DNA from: Corylus avellana
Taxonomy: Eukaryota; Streptophyta; Magnoliopsida; Fagales; Betulaceae
Assembly: GCF_901000735.1 (NCBI RefSeq)
Contig: NC_081549.1
Span: forward strand, 4,827,416-4,891,415
Direction of reading: 5' to 3'
Length of the DNA: 64,000 bases
The translations under genes and the position numbers were made by a program. Positions within the stretch are counted from its first letter, which is position 1. Every line of letters begins with the position of its first letter. Shown piece by piece: positions 1 through 11,429 of this stretch. Below the pieces are notes generated by a model. That model ran no database searches. It had not been told where the DNA came from and saw only the letters and a list, made by a program, of their open reading frames with translations.

Positions 1-2666
1 TTTACAACCCACACCTTGTGTATTTGGCAACTTATTTAGCCAGTGTAAGAATTTAAGATTAGGATGATCATCATAGGTCGACCATGAATCCATTGCACCC
101 AACCAAATAACAAAGACTATATATGATGCAATATTATTAAATATCATTGAAAGACTTGAGTGTTTAACATTATTAATCCTAGAATGAGGTCAGGAGTTGT
201 CACTGACTCAAGTTCCAATGGATAGGGTTTTGTGATGAGAGTATGGTTATATAATGATGCAACTTCACTTTTTTATTATATCTCTTCATGTCACTTATTT
301 TCTCTCCAAGCAAAATTGTCAAACAATAGAGATTTTCTTATATCATGTTTATGGCATAAAATCCAAAAGAAACATGGTACAACTATATATAATCTGCATT
401 CTTAATTAGAAACCTTTTTGAAACTTAATTCATCTATGCATACTTGAATATTAATTAAATAATTAAATTTATCTTTTTATTAGCTTAAATTTTTGGAATA
501 AATAGTATTTTAACAGAGTATTAGAAATAGGAAAACCGTGATTTAGATTAGGGGGACAAAACCAAAAATAAAAAACAAAATTTAATGAAATTTTTAAACT
601 TTTTGGATTTTTTAAAAAGTTTTAGGAGGGGGCTAGCACCTCTAAAGCTAGATGTACATAGTTCCGCCCCTGATCAAAACTATAAGTCATGAATTCAAAT
701 ATTATCTCCATCAATTCATTTCACATTTTAATTAAATATTTTACGTGTTAACTAAGTCTTAATTATTAACCGAGAGTGGTAGAATATTAATAAATTGGTC
801 GTTTGGTCCATTGTAGATAATATGAGTGGCAATATTGTTGTCAAATAAATTGTATTGGAGGACCATAACTTCACGTATTAGGTTTTATCGTATGCCTTAC
901 TAAACAAATCAACACGTCGTCTTGACAGTTTGATTGGTTTCTATTTATAGTTTCAATTATCAACGAACTTCTTCCTCTTATGGCATTTTAAATATCTTTG
1001 CTATATCTTCGATCAACTCCCCATTCCACTTTTGTTGTAAAGTCAAATTAAGTGCGTGTGTAATTTGATAAGTACCACTACCACCACAATTTAATCCTAA
1101 AACGCCCTTTACATTATATATGGGAAAAATGTTAGCGGTCAATAAGTTTTTTATATCTGGCTCATATTCTCTTTTAAATCCAATAGATCAATCATTAGAT
1201 TTATAGGATCTACTATTGATTTATGTGAGGTCTAAATAAGTTCACAAATCTAATGGTTAATTTGTAAGATGAGATTGGCCAAATATGAAAAAAATATTAA
1301 CCCATAACATTTCTATATATAAGGTAGCTTGGGTGGGAGAAAATTAATTATTTACTCCTACAAGGCTTTCTTTCGATTTGTCAAGTTAATACTTTGGCAA
1401 GATCACTGAGTTGCTTTTATGTACATGAATGAGAATCATAAGATAGGCCAAGTCCTATCCGATTTTCTACATAACATTTTTTGCAACAACCACTTAATTA
1501 GTGATTGTTGTTTTATTGTTTGGGACTCTTCACCGAGTTCTTTTTTCATTTGTTATCACCTTGTGCAACCCTTAGAAAGGTCTGACTTGTTTATAGCTAG
1601 TTTCTTTAGGATCATTAATGAAACTATTGTTTACTGTTTGTTTCTGTTTTTGTATTGTGTTTTTCGTTTGGACTTTATTGTTAGGGTGCCTACCCCTTTA
1701 TGGTTGTTCTTTGTTCAATCCCTTCTAACCTGCTTTCCTCTATTTGAATAAAAAATAAAAATAAAAATCATAACATAGGCTAGCTAAGTCCTGTTGTCAC
1801 GCAGTACTCCAGCCAAGGTCGTGGCTGGGAGACGACTCAACCATCATGGTTGAGAGAGACCTAACTATGTTGGGCTCGATGATCACAACACCCCCAAGTC
1901 CAAGAAAAGAAACAAAACAATTGTTTCTTAATATATTTCAATTTTCAACTCAAATATCTATCAAAATGAAATCCGACTTTATGCCGCTTCAACTTTTACC
2001 TTGCTAAGTTAAAAACTCCTTGACGTTGCTCCTAGACACTATTGTTCATGCTTAATTTTTAAAAAGCCAACCTTTTTTTTTTTTTTTTTGCATGACAAAG
2101 CTAGCTTATTATTTTGACACAAATATATAGATTTAGCTATATATATATAATAAATAAAATTTTCAAAAGAAAAGAGAAGGCCGTAGCCAATTCCGGCCAT
2201 CCCATTCCTCTGTCTTTGAAATGGGAGGTGGAGATTGCTACATAATTTCCATAATCAAAACTTTGAATGAATACTTCTTTTTTTCTCTGAAAATTAGGGA
2301 TTGGGTTGGATTCCTAGCTAGCCCTTGGAAACTAGAACTAAAATGGAACAAATTTGATGGGGACAAAGTTTTCCTTTGGATTTGATTAGACTTTTTTAAA
2401 CTCAATTTATTAAATTAACATGTATCAAAACATACATGTGAAGTTACATGTTTTATTAAAAATGCATGTAATTTCATGATATATTCAACTCAATTTAGAA
2501 GAAAGTCCCTAAGGGATAATTCAATTGGCTTTGGGATTACTTCTTATGATGCAGAAGTCACTAGTTTAAATTTTTCTTCCTCATTTTGTGTGGTCATGTA
2601 AAAAATAAAAAATAAATAAGTAAATTAATAATGTGTCCATCAAATATGATATAAATATTATTTGTT

Positions 2667-2698
<32 letters not shown>

Positions 2699-2824
2699 GG
2701 GTCCGCTAGCCTAACTTTCGATTTGTTTGCTCCCAAAATCAACCGTTGGCATAGTTTTTGAAAAGTCTCAACTTTCCCGGCCACAAAACACTCAGAAAAA
2801 GCACTGGTCACTCGTCACCATTAA
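1..2824. other. Gene-free AT-rich left edge
   Basis: I see no credible coding region here. The longest open frame (1419-1751, +) is low-complexity, rich in F, L and C, and resembles no family. The stretch holds homopolymer runs (T-run near 2071-2090, A-run near 2675-2698), a MITE-like inverted repeat (listed separately) and a segment at about 2340-2510 that resembles the AT-rich sequence near 32217-32290. The last ~60 bases lead into the PPR gene. Confidence 0.6.
1121..1321. repeat. MITE-like element with imperfect terminal inverted repeats
   Basis: The left end (about 1121-1175, starting TATGGGAAAAATGTTAGCGG) matches the reverse complement of the right end (about 1268-1321, TATAGAAATGTTATGGGTTAA) over roughly 50 bases with scattered mismatches. 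It is non-coding, about 200 bp and AT-rich. Both ends lie in TATATA tracts, so the target duplication cannot be resolved. The family is not known to me. Confidence 0.5.
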
Positions 2825-2899
2825 GAAGAAGAAGAAGAGCAAGAAGAGCTGGAAGAAGAGGAACAGCGATTCGCTTCTCTAATCCAAAAATGCCCCAAC

Positions 2900-5084
2900 A
2901 TGCGAGTGCTCCGCCAAATCCACGCTCGCATCCTCACTCGTGTCCTTCCCATCTCAACCCTCTCCTTCGCTCTCTCCAAAATCGCCGCCTTCTGCGCTCT
3001 CTCTCCCCTTGGCGACATCTACTACGCGCGCCGAGTTTTCTCTCTTATTCCGAACCAGAACATATTCTCTTGGAATTCAATGATAAGGGGTTGTTCCCTA
3101 ATCGAGAACCCTTCAAGGGAACCCGTGTATTTGTTCAGAAAATTGGTTAAAAGAGGGTACCCGTGTCCGAACTCCTTTACCTTCGCCTTTGTTCTCAAGG
3201 CGTGTTCGATTGTAACGGCCTTCGAAGAGGGTCGCCAGATACATACGCGTTGTTTGAGATCTGGGTTCGGCTCGAGCCCATTTGTTCAGACCGCGTTGGT
3301 CAATTTCTATGCGAAATGCGAACATATAGGGCTTGCGAAGATGGCGTTTGATGAAATTCCTGAGAGAAATTCGGTTGCATGGAGTACAATGATTAGTGGG
3401 TATGTGAAAGTTGGTTTGTTTAATGAGGCATTGGGTCTTTTTAGGGAAATGCAGAAGGCGGGTGTTGAACCAGATGGGGTTACGTTGGTGAGCATGATTT
3501 CTGCTTGCGCTGGAGCGGGAGCTCTGGATATTGGTAGGTGGGTTCACGCGTACATGGAGAAGCAGATGATTGATGCTAATCTTGAACTTAGTACTGCACT
3601 CGTTAATATGTATGCCAGGTGTGGGTGTATTGAAAGAGCAAAGGAAGTTTTTCATGAAATGCCGGTGAAAGATACCAAAGTTTGGAGTACAATGATTGTG
3701 GGGTTGGCGGTCAACGGGCTTTCAGAAGATGCTTTGGAGGCCTTTGCTAGGATGGAAGAAGCCAAGGTAATGACATGAAAATAGTATGTTTACCTTGAGC
3801 CTTGATATGCAAATTAGCTTAGCCATTAGGACTTTGGATAAGGATCTCCTACAATTTTAATTACAGGATTCTGGCAGTTTTTTATATCAAACGGCTTAAA
3901 AAATGGCACTTATTAAAAATGTAGCATTTTACTGAGACAACCAACCAATAACATTTTCCAAGCCATTCAATGTAAGGAACTGCCTGAATTTCATAATTTT
4001 AGAATTTACAGTTTTTTTAAAATTCTAAGGATCCTTATATATCCATGTACTTTAGGCTTATAGACTAGTCCTTAGAAGTGCTGAAATGTGTCTGCTTTAT
4101 TGCAATGATAAGTTTATTGAACGAAGATAGTTTTTATTTGCAAATGTTCAGATTGCGTTTTTCTTTTCCTGGTTGGGTAAAGTTCAAAGTATATAGTTAG
4201 TGTAGAAACTTATTTTTGCCAACTTATTGCAAATGGTCTTGCTTATCTCTCTTCAGGTGAAGCCCAACCATGTAACATTCGTTGGTGTCTTATCTGCATG
4301 TGCACATGGTGGGCTAGTTTCAGAAGGTTGGAGATATTGGTCAAGCATGCTTGAATCTGGAATTGAACCATCAATGGAGCATTATGGTTGTATGGTTGAT
4401 CTACTCTGCCGAGCTGGTCTTGTTCATGAGGCCTGCAATCTTGTTGAGGACATGGCCGTGCCACCGGATCCAGTAATTTGGCGAACATTACTTGTGGGTT
4501 GCAAGAAGAATAAGATGTTGGATAGAGGAGAAATTGTAGCCGAGCAACTTCTAGAACTAGAACCACTAAATGCGGAGAACTATATACTCCTCTCAAATTT
4601 CTATGCATCAGTTTCTCAGTGGGAGAAGAAGAGCCAAGTGAGAAAGAAGATGAAGGAGAAAGGCATCAAGGCGGTTCCTGGCTGCAGCTCCATTGAGGTT
4701 GATGGATTTGTGCATGAGTTTGCAATGGGTGACTGGTCCCATCCAGAGACAGAGGAGTTAGCAAAAATTCTGAAAGATATTGCTGAAAGGGTTCGTGAAT
4801 TTGGGCACAAACCATGGATTTCGAATGTACTACACAATGTGGTTGATGAAGAGAAAGAGAGTGCTCTTGATGAGCACAGTGAGAGGTTAGCCATTGCTTA
4901 TGGGCTATTAAAGACGAAAGCACCGGCTGTAATTAGAATAGTAAAGAATCTAAGAGTTTGTTGGGATTGTCACGAAGTGACCAAGATTATCAGCAAAATC
5001 TATGAGCGGGAAATCATTGTTAGGGACCGAGTTCGATTTCACAAGTTCGTCAATGGAACTTGTTCTTGTAGGGATTTCTGGTGA
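2900..5084 (+). CDS. PLS-class pentatricopeptide repeat protein with E and DYW-type C-terminus
   Basis: Likely an organelle RNA-binding protein of the C-to-U editing type. Exon 1 is 2900-3766 and exon 2 is 4257-5084. The 490-bp phase-0 intron starts AAG|GTAATG and ends TTCAG|GTG, and the join restores one PPR motif. The product is 564 aa from the ATG at 2900. Tandem P/L/S repeats fill about residues 30-400 (for example WSTMISGYVK, NMYARCGCIERA), then E and E+ motifs, then a DYW domain with HSE and CWDC zinc-ligand motifs. The C-terminus is DFW instead of DYW. The frame stays open for 25 codons upstream of the ATG to a stop at 2822-2824 and includes the PPR-like SLIQKCPNM, so the true start may be in an upstream exon. 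Which organelle and which editing site cannot be told. Subgroup is certain, ortholog is not. Confidence 0.9.
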
Positions 5085-5669
5085 ACATCAATATTTTGGA
5101 GTTTCCTTGCATTTTTCAGACAACCACTTGCCCTTGAAGGTTATCATTTCATTTATGATTTCTCGAATGGCAAAATCCTCCTTATTTAGGTACTTTGCAT
5201 GAGGTTCACATGTTACTCTCAAGAGCTTATTTAACGGCGTAGCAATAAAAATTATTATTATATATATAAACACTTTAGAGTAAGTATTTGAAAGCATATG
5301 TAACATTTCTCTTAATAAAATATAATGAAGCACATCAATAGAAGTCCAAGTTCGATTCCTCACTATATTTTTAGATTGCTTAGTCAATCGAGTTCTTCCT
5401 TGTAAACCAAGGTTTGTTTCTTTCATTTTTCTAAGAAAAACTTTCTGTGATTGGATGATTCTCCCATTGTAATTCTCATCACGTGTTGGTCGAGAGAGAG
5501 AGAGAGAGCCTCCCACCCCCTTTTCTTCTGTGTATAAAAAAAGAGGTGTTTGATGTATTCTTCTACATATCTCTTGTTATTCTGTTTTTTTAATTGAATC
5601 CCACATATTTAATGACAATTAGCCTTTAATTTATGTATTCGTTTTTTGGGAAACACTCTAATTAGTAAT

Positions 5670-5842
5670 GAGGAATGCTAGGCTTACAAACAAATTTTAT
5701 AGAAAAACTTTTACAAACTAATGTGGTATAACATGATTAGGTTTCTTAAAATTTGAACTTATCTTATATCTAATTATGTTGTGCTACATCAGCTCGTAAA
5801 AGTTTTTGTGTAAAATTTGTTTGTAAACCTATCATTTCTCAC
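5670..5842. mobile_element. hAT-like MITE (about 173 bp)
   Basis: The ends are inverted copies over about 60 bases: the left reads GAGGAATGCTAGGCTTACAA and the right reads, in reverse complement, GTGAGAAATGATAGGTTTAC. The element is flanked by TAGTAAT on both sides (5663-5669 and 5843-5849), and the eighth base differs (T or C), which suits a decayed 8-bp hAT-type duplication. It has no coding capacity. Confidence 0.7.
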
Positions 5843-5857
5843 TAGTAATTCATTTAT

Positions 5858-6103
5858 GGACAGAGTTTTGAGTTTTCCTTCAAATTGAGTTGAAGGAATC
5901 TCCTTCAACTTGGTCTATAAAAGTGGCATGTGTTCATTTTTTTTATTAACATGTGAGATATTAGTTTTTAATAAAATTTATTCAAACTTTGTCCATACTA
6001 TTAAAAAAACATATATTTTTTATATGCTCAAGAGACACATGTCACTTTTATAGATTAAGCTGAAGAAAATTTCTCCAACCCAGTTTGAAACAAAACTATG
6101 TCC
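5858..6103. mobile_element. MITE-like element with long inverted ends
   Basis: The left arm begins GGACAGAGTTTTGAGTTTTC and the right end, reverse-complemented, begins GGACATAGTTTTGTTTCAAA. Both continue through CTATAAAAGTG.CATGTG about 60 bases in. It is non-coding and AT-rich. Related sequence occurs near 2380-2510 and 32217-32290, so this is a local multicopy family. Confidence 0.6.
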
Positions 6104-7001
6104 AAAAAAATCATTCCAATTCAGTTTTAAAATAAAATTTGTCCTAAAAAAAAAATCTCAAACTCGTTTTCATCTTTATGTTAAAGCAAAATATTCTTTT
6201 AAACAAAAAAAAAAAAAATCTTCTAAAAAGTTTTGCCAAAAACCATGAGACAATTTCTTCTTTTTTTAATAAGAAACTAAAAACATTAACAAACAATTTT
6301 AAATATTAAATATTTACAAAATGCTCAAAAATTACGAAAACAAAAATGATCATAAGAGCATTCATGTTCGGCTTATCAAATATTTGACTAAATTTTAGCC
6401 AAAATACTACATTTATCTATTTTGAACTACCTACTTTTTTACGGCACATGCTTCCGGCTCATCATTTTAACTTATAACTTTTACTATTTTATTTAAATAT
6501 TATTTTTTTATCATTTAAATATAATTTCTTTATTATTATTTTTTATTCTTTATTTCCCTAAATTCCCCTTTTTATTCTTTATTTCTTTATTTCTTTCTTC
6601 CTTATCCTTCTACGGTCTCTACCCAGCACCCACAAAAAAAAATTAGTTGAATCACCCACAAAATGCAGCCATACGTAATTCCAGGCAAAAGCTTCAAATT
6701 CCCCTAGTTTTTGCAATCTCCTTTGTGAGCATTGATTTTTTCTTTTGTTGGATTTTTATGTGGGTTTGTTGTTTTTGGTTTGTGGGTGTTCTTGTTTTCA
6801 TTGGGTTTGATTAATTGCTGCAGATGGGAAGATTTAGATCGTCACTGTGTTCGCGTTTATGAGAAATAATTGGAAGAAAAGGATACCCGCCCTAATCGTC
6901 ACTGTGTACTGCTCATTTGCCTAATTTCAGCACACATGCAATAGTAGATAAAATCGGCAAATGGTGCTCCTTCTATCTGTCACTAAACGGTATATCGAAC
7001 A

Positions 7002-8558
7002 ATGAACATTCCTGCATGCACAGCCATTGCAACTCCAACCCAACTCTCTCAACCTCCCAAAGGACCCAAACCGCCACCACCCCCGAACCCAAACCAACCC
7101 TTCTTCCCTAACCCGGAGCGTTGTGTCTCCCTCCGACAGAGAAACAAGCCCGTAGACCCTGTTGTCTTGTGGACCTCTTCCATAGCCCGGTCATGCCGGA
7201 ATGGCCGAATAGCAGAGGGCGCGGCAAAGTTTGCACGCATGAGACTTGCCGACGTCGAACCCAACAACATCACATTCGTTGCGCTTCTTTCGGGTTGTGC
7301 TGATTTTCCACTAGAGAGTGTGATTTTTGGGGCTTCGGTTCATGGGTATGTTCGTAAGTTGGGCTTGGATAAGAACGATGTGATGGTTGGTACAGCGCTC
7401 GTTGGTATGTACGCAAAATGCGGTCGTGTGGATCTTGCGAGAGTGGTTTTTGATGGGATGGGTGGGAAGAATTCGGTGTCCTGGAATACGATGATCGATG
7501 GGTATATGAGGAATGGGGAAGTTGAGAATGCGGTCGAGTTGTTTGATCAAATGCCTAAGAGGGATGCGATTTCCTGGACCGCTTTGATGGGTGGGTTTAT
7601 CAAGAAAGGTCACGTTGAGCAAGCGTTGGTATGGTTTCGAGAAATGCAGCTATCCGGTGTGGAACCAGATTATGTCACCATTATTGCAGTCCTTTCTGCG
7701 TGTGCCAATTTAGGAACACTTGCTTTGGGGTTGTGGATAAATCGATTTGTTATGAAACAAGACTATGGGGATAATATTAGAATAAGTAACTCGTTGATAG
7801 ACATGTATTCCCGATGTGGGTGTATCCAATTTGCTCGTCAAGTCTTTGAGAATATGCAGAAGCGAACCTTAGTATCATGGAATTCAATCATTGTGGGCTT
7901 TGCTGTTAATGGCCATGCAGAAGAAGCACTGGAGTTTTTCAGTTTGATGCAGAATGAAGGGTTCAAGCCAGATGGAGTCAGCTTCACGGGAGCTCTCACA
8001 GCATGTAGCCATGCTGGATTAGTTGATGAGGGGCTCCAATTCTTTGATGAAATGAATAGTGTTCATAGACTAACCCCTAGAATTGAGCACTTTGGTTGCA
8101 TAGTGGATCTCTATGGCCGAGCAGGAAGGTTGGAAGACGCGTTTAATGTGATAGAAAACATGCCGATGAAGCCGAATGAAGTTGTGTTGGGGTCGTTGCT
8201 GGCTGCCTGTAAGAATTGTGGAAATGTCAGTTTGGCTGAAAGATTAATGAATCGTCTTTCTGAATTGGACCCTGGTGGCGATTCCAATTATGTTCTCCTT
8301 GCGAATATATATGCAGCCGTTGGTAGGTGGGATGGTGCAGGCAAGATTAGAAGGAAAATGAAATCCCGTGGCATACAAAAGAAACCGGGATTTAGTTCAA
8401 TTGAGGTTGATTGTAGCATTCACAAATTTGTGGCTGGTGACAAGTCCCATGCTGACAAAGATTATGTTTATGAAATGTTAGAGCTTCTATCCCTTGACCT
8501 CAAACTATGTGGTTATGTTCCTGAAACTATAGAAAAGGAATCTTACGACGATGATTGA
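7002..8558 (+). CDS. CLB19: CLB19-like chloroplast PPR editing factor (PLS-E class)
   Basis: Intronless 518-aa PPR protein. From memory of the family it closely follows Arabidopsis CLB19/PDE247 (At1g05750, about 500 aa), needed for editing of plastid rpoA and clpP transcripts; the substrate is inferred from orthology. The N-terminus (residues 1-45) is rich in P, T, S and N with few acidic residues, consistent with a plastid transit peptide. PLS repeats cover about residues 50-420, with blocks such as NSVSWNTMIDGYMRNG and ALTACSHAGLVDEG. An E/E+ region follows (KKPGFSSIEVD, HKFVAGDKSH). There is no DYW domain and the chain ends shortly after YVPETIEKES, as expected for an E-type factor that needs a DYW partner in trans. 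The ATG at 7002 is the first in frame that gives the leader. It lies between two other PPR genes. Confidence 0.88.
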   Translation: MNIPACTAIATPTQLSQPPKGPKPPPPPNPNQPFFPNPERCVSLRQRNKPVDPVVLWTSSIARSCRNGRIAEGAAKFARMRLADVEPNNITFVALLSGCADFPLESVIFGASVHGYVRKLGLDKNDVMVGTALVGMYAKCGRVDLARVVFDGMGGKNSVSWNTMIDGYMRNGEVENAVELFDQMPKRDAISWTALMGGFIKKGHVEQALVWFREMQLSGVEPDYVTIIAVLSACANLGTLALGLWINRFVMKQDYGDNIRISNSLIDMYSRCGCIQFARQVFENMQKRTLVSWNSIIVGFAVNGHAEEALEFFSLMQNEGFKPDGVSFTGALTACSHAGLVDEGLQFFDEMNSVHRLTPRIEHFGCIVDLYGRAGRLEDAFNVIENMPMKPNEVVLGSLLAACKNCGNVSLAERLMNRLSELDPGGDSNYVLLANIYAAVGRWDGAGKIRRKMKSRGIQKKPGFSSIEVDCSIHKFVAGDKSHADKDYVYEMLELLSLDLKLCGYVPETIEKESYDDD

Positions 8559-9230
8559 AACGTACGTCTTATTATTGAGGTTTAGCGAAAAGAAACCTGT
8601 TCTTGGTAGATAGAAGAATGTAATATGTCTTGAAACTAATGATGAAGCTAAAGAAATCAATTTTTTTCATACGAAAATTTCTGTTTTCTTTTTGGATGAA
8701 TTTCTTGTGAAATTTTGATAGCTTTTGTAATTTAAAGCCATAACAAATTGATCTCTTCATGAAATTAAACAATGAATTATCCATCTGTGAAGTTAGCACC
8801 ATAGTTCCTGAAAAGTTTTAAACGTGATATACAGATAATCTTCCTACCTGTTTAATTGCAAAACCTCCTATTAGGAAGTTCATTGAATGGAAGTAAATTT
8901 AAATATACAAGCCAATTCAGTCAGTCAAAGCGGTCGATTAAATAGCTATTGTTATATGAAAAAGAATGTCGATTAAATAACTATTGTTATATGAGAAAGA
9001 ATGATTATATACAGGAAATCAATCCTAATGAAGCCTGAACTTCGAGATGAACAAAAAACCAATTTAGTTATTGTAACTCATATCAAACTATGGCGTTCTC
9101 TTTTTTCCTTTGGAGACAGTTTTCTATCGAGTTTCTCCCATGGCATATTCAAACAACCAATCATGCCACCAACTCGTCAAAAGCAACTATCTCATCAAGT
9201 CCATATTATGGAAGGTCCCTTGAAAATAAT
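8559..9230. other. Gap between convergent PPR genes, with a 35-bp tandem duplication
   Basis: This holds the 3' ends of the CLB19-like gene (+) and the short PPR gene (-). A 35-base unit is repeated in tandem at 8934-8968 and 8969-9003 with two mismatches. No other gene is visible. Confidence 0.6.
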
Positions 9231-10175
9231 TCACACAGATGCTACACCAAGTCTCTTCCCCAAAAACTTCTCTGCCACCCTCTCAGCTACTTCTACCTTC
9301 CCATGAATCTTACAAGCCCCCAGCAAGGCCCGCAACAAAGCATCATCAGGCTCCACCTCCATTCCCAAAATCAACTTCTCTGCTTCCTCCACCTGCCCCA
9401 CCCTTCCGAACATATCTACCATACAAGTATAATGCTGCAGCCTTGGTCTCACGCCAAACCTCCCTTCCATCATCTCAAAATATTGCTTACCCTTGTCCAT
9501 CAACCCCCCATGACTACACGCTGTCAGAACCACAGTAAAAGTGGCAGCATCTGGAATCTCTCCCGTCCCCACCATTCTATCAAACAACTCAAACACCTCA
9601 GTAAACACCCCATGCATTCCATACCCTGCCATCATTGCTGACCACGAAATTACATTCCTAACCAGCATTCGATCAAACACGTTACGTGCATTAACCAAAT
9701 CACCACATTCTGCATACATAGTCACCAAAGCATTTGAATTCGCCAAATCTAAGGAGAACCCATTTATCAAAACCGCTCCGTGAACTTGCCGGCCCAGTTG
9801 TAGGGCTGATAAGCTGGCACAAGATTTAAGCACAACAGGCAAAGTGTGGGAGTCAATGGGTTTGCCGGCAACGAGCATTTGGCGGAACATGGAAAGAGAG
9901 TCAGAGAACAAATTGAGAGAAGCATAGGCTCTGATAAGGACATTGAAGAGGAAGGTTGGTCGGCGAGTGGCGAAAGAGAAGATCACGTTGGCTTGGTACA
10001 GTTGGGCACAGGATGCGTAGGCTGAGATGAGCTTGGTTCGGATGAAATCATAAGGGGAAATGCCGAGTCTTATGGTTCGGGCGTGAACCTGTTTGAGTTT
10101 TTGGAGGTTCTTGGTGGAGGAGCAGGTGTCAAGGAGAGTGGAGTAAAAGGGTATGATCTTACTGGTGGTGGCCAT
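9231..10175 (-). CDS. Short PLS-type PPR protein with truncated C-terminus
   Basis: Single-exon 314-aa PPR protein from the ATG at 10175. The N-terminus has the usual pre-repeat helix (LLDTCSSTKNLQKLKQVHAR), then PLS repeats (VLIRAYASLNLFSDSLSMF, NALVTMYAECGDLVNARNVF, VVLTACSHGGLMDKG). It stops in the E motif, after GACKIHGKVEVAERVAEKFL, without the usual YVLLSNIYA block, E+ or DYW. At 314 aa it is clearly shorter than typical PLS-E/DYW proteins (450-700 aa). It may be a natural short PPR gene or a decayed copy whose 3' end is gone, but the remaining frame has no stop or frameshift. Target organelle and RNA are unknown. It converges on the CLB19-like gene. Confidence 0.75.
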   Translation of the reverse strand: MATTSKIIPFYSTLLDTCSSTKNLQKLKQVHARTIRLGISPYDFIRTKLISAYASCAQLYQANVIFSFATRRPTFLFNVLIRAYASLNLFSDSLSMFRQMLVAGKPIDSHTLPVVLKSCASLSALQLGRQVHGAVLINGFSLDLANSNALVTMYAECGDLVNARNVFDRMLVRNVISWSAMMAGYGMHGVFTEVFELFDRMVGTGEIPDAATFTVVLTACSHGGLMDKGKQYFEMMEGRFGVRPRLQHYTCMVDMFGRVGQVEEAEKLILGMEVEPDDALLRALLGACKIHGKVEVAERVAEKFLGKRLGVASV

Positions 10176-11429
10176 TTTGCAAACTGTTGATGCCGATCCT
10201 TAAAAGGTCTCTCTCCAAAACCTGCACAAAAGATTCTTCAAAATAAGCCAGAGCTCTCATTTTTCCACAATAATTTCAAGAATAAAGATAACATTAATTT
10301 AACCACATTACTTTAAATAAAACAATGAACATGACTTGGAGGAAGAGGAGTCTTCAACCTCTAGAAGGGTGCCAAACAGTCAAGAGGTGTAAGGGTATTT
10401 TTGAATTGAAAAGGGAGCCATATATATATATATATCCAGAGCTCTACTTCAGCGATGGAGAAAAAATGGGTCGCCAATGGCCACTCTTTTTAACTAGGGT
10501 CCAAAGAAGATGGGAATTTATTGTTTGAACTTTGAGACCATCTTTTTTTTCTTATTTTTATGGGACTTTTAAAATTATTATTGATTTGAGAACGATTACT
10601 GTTGAATTTTAATTCAATTGAAATTTTAAAAAGCACTTCAATTTTGAATGGATAAAAAGATATTCCTATCATTCTTCCGATATAAGTAGGTTTAGTTTTA
10701 TAGGAATTGGATTTCAAATGGAGAGAGGAGGGGGAAGCCACATAAGATTTAAAATGCATCTTCACAGCCAGAGCAATAAGTCATAGGCTGTTTACGTGGC
10801 TACTGGCCTGATTTCGAACATATTTCCTATTTCTTTGAATAAACGCAGAATTCATTAAACGGTAAAATGAATGCATGCATACTATATAATGCATAGACAA
10901 TTTGGTTACATATCTTGAACTCAGACCAATTTATCAAAATCTTTCTAGTTTCCCTCTCGAAAATCAACTGCACGAATAAAGTTAATCCTATCTTCTTCAT
11001 TGAAAAATATGGGATGAAAAACCATTTATCCAGCAAAAACTCTTCAAGAAGCTCAACAAGTTTTGAATGATGTAATTTGCAGAAGATATGTGATAAGTAC
11101 GAATTTGTAGCCAATTGTTCGGAATAGTTTAAACCACCAAAAAATAAAAATAAAAACTTACGAAGAATAAGGCTTTGGTGAAGAAGTATACGTCAGAAGT
11201 TCAGCATGACATTTTACACTCTGTCCACGAAGGTCCGGTAGAATACCTAAATTAGCGAAACTGTTTGTTGCCATTCCTGGCATTCGAGGTCGGGAAGGAA
11301 AGTTTTGGCAAGGAGTTGGATCGGAAGTGAGGATGAGCAAAGGGATGTGGTTGAGGAGCTACAGAATACCCAATCATCTGTATCCCAGAAGGCCGGAATG
11401 GGGGAGGATGGTGACGGTTTGCGGGTGAG
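10176..11429. other. Intergenic stretch with no supported gene
   Basis: Upstream of the short PPR gene. It contains a TATATA tract at about 10419-10433 and an AT-rich block, then from about 11180 a more GC-balanced tract that leads into the hypothetical frame at 11430. No gene family was recognised. A first exon of the 11430 locus could lie here, but no splice model is convincing. Confidence 0.4.

Larger units (their letters stand above)
5085..7001. other. Intergenic region with MITE-like repeats; CLB19-like promoter and leader
   Basis: No gene is supported. After the PPR stop come a GA run (about 5492-5508), two inverted-repeat elements (listed separately), and an AT-rich tract to about 6600. 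The last ~300 bases (about 6700-7001) are less AT-rich and probably contain the promoter and 5' leader of the next PPR gene. I found no clear TATA box. Confidence 0.5.

Noticed and set aside
1419..1751. 110-codon open frame on the plus strand
   Set aside because: Low-complexity F/L/C-rich translation of T-rich DNA with no family resemblance.
3113..3655. 180-codon minus-strand frame opposite the first PPR gene
   Set aside because: Antisense shadow of a strong PPR coding exon.
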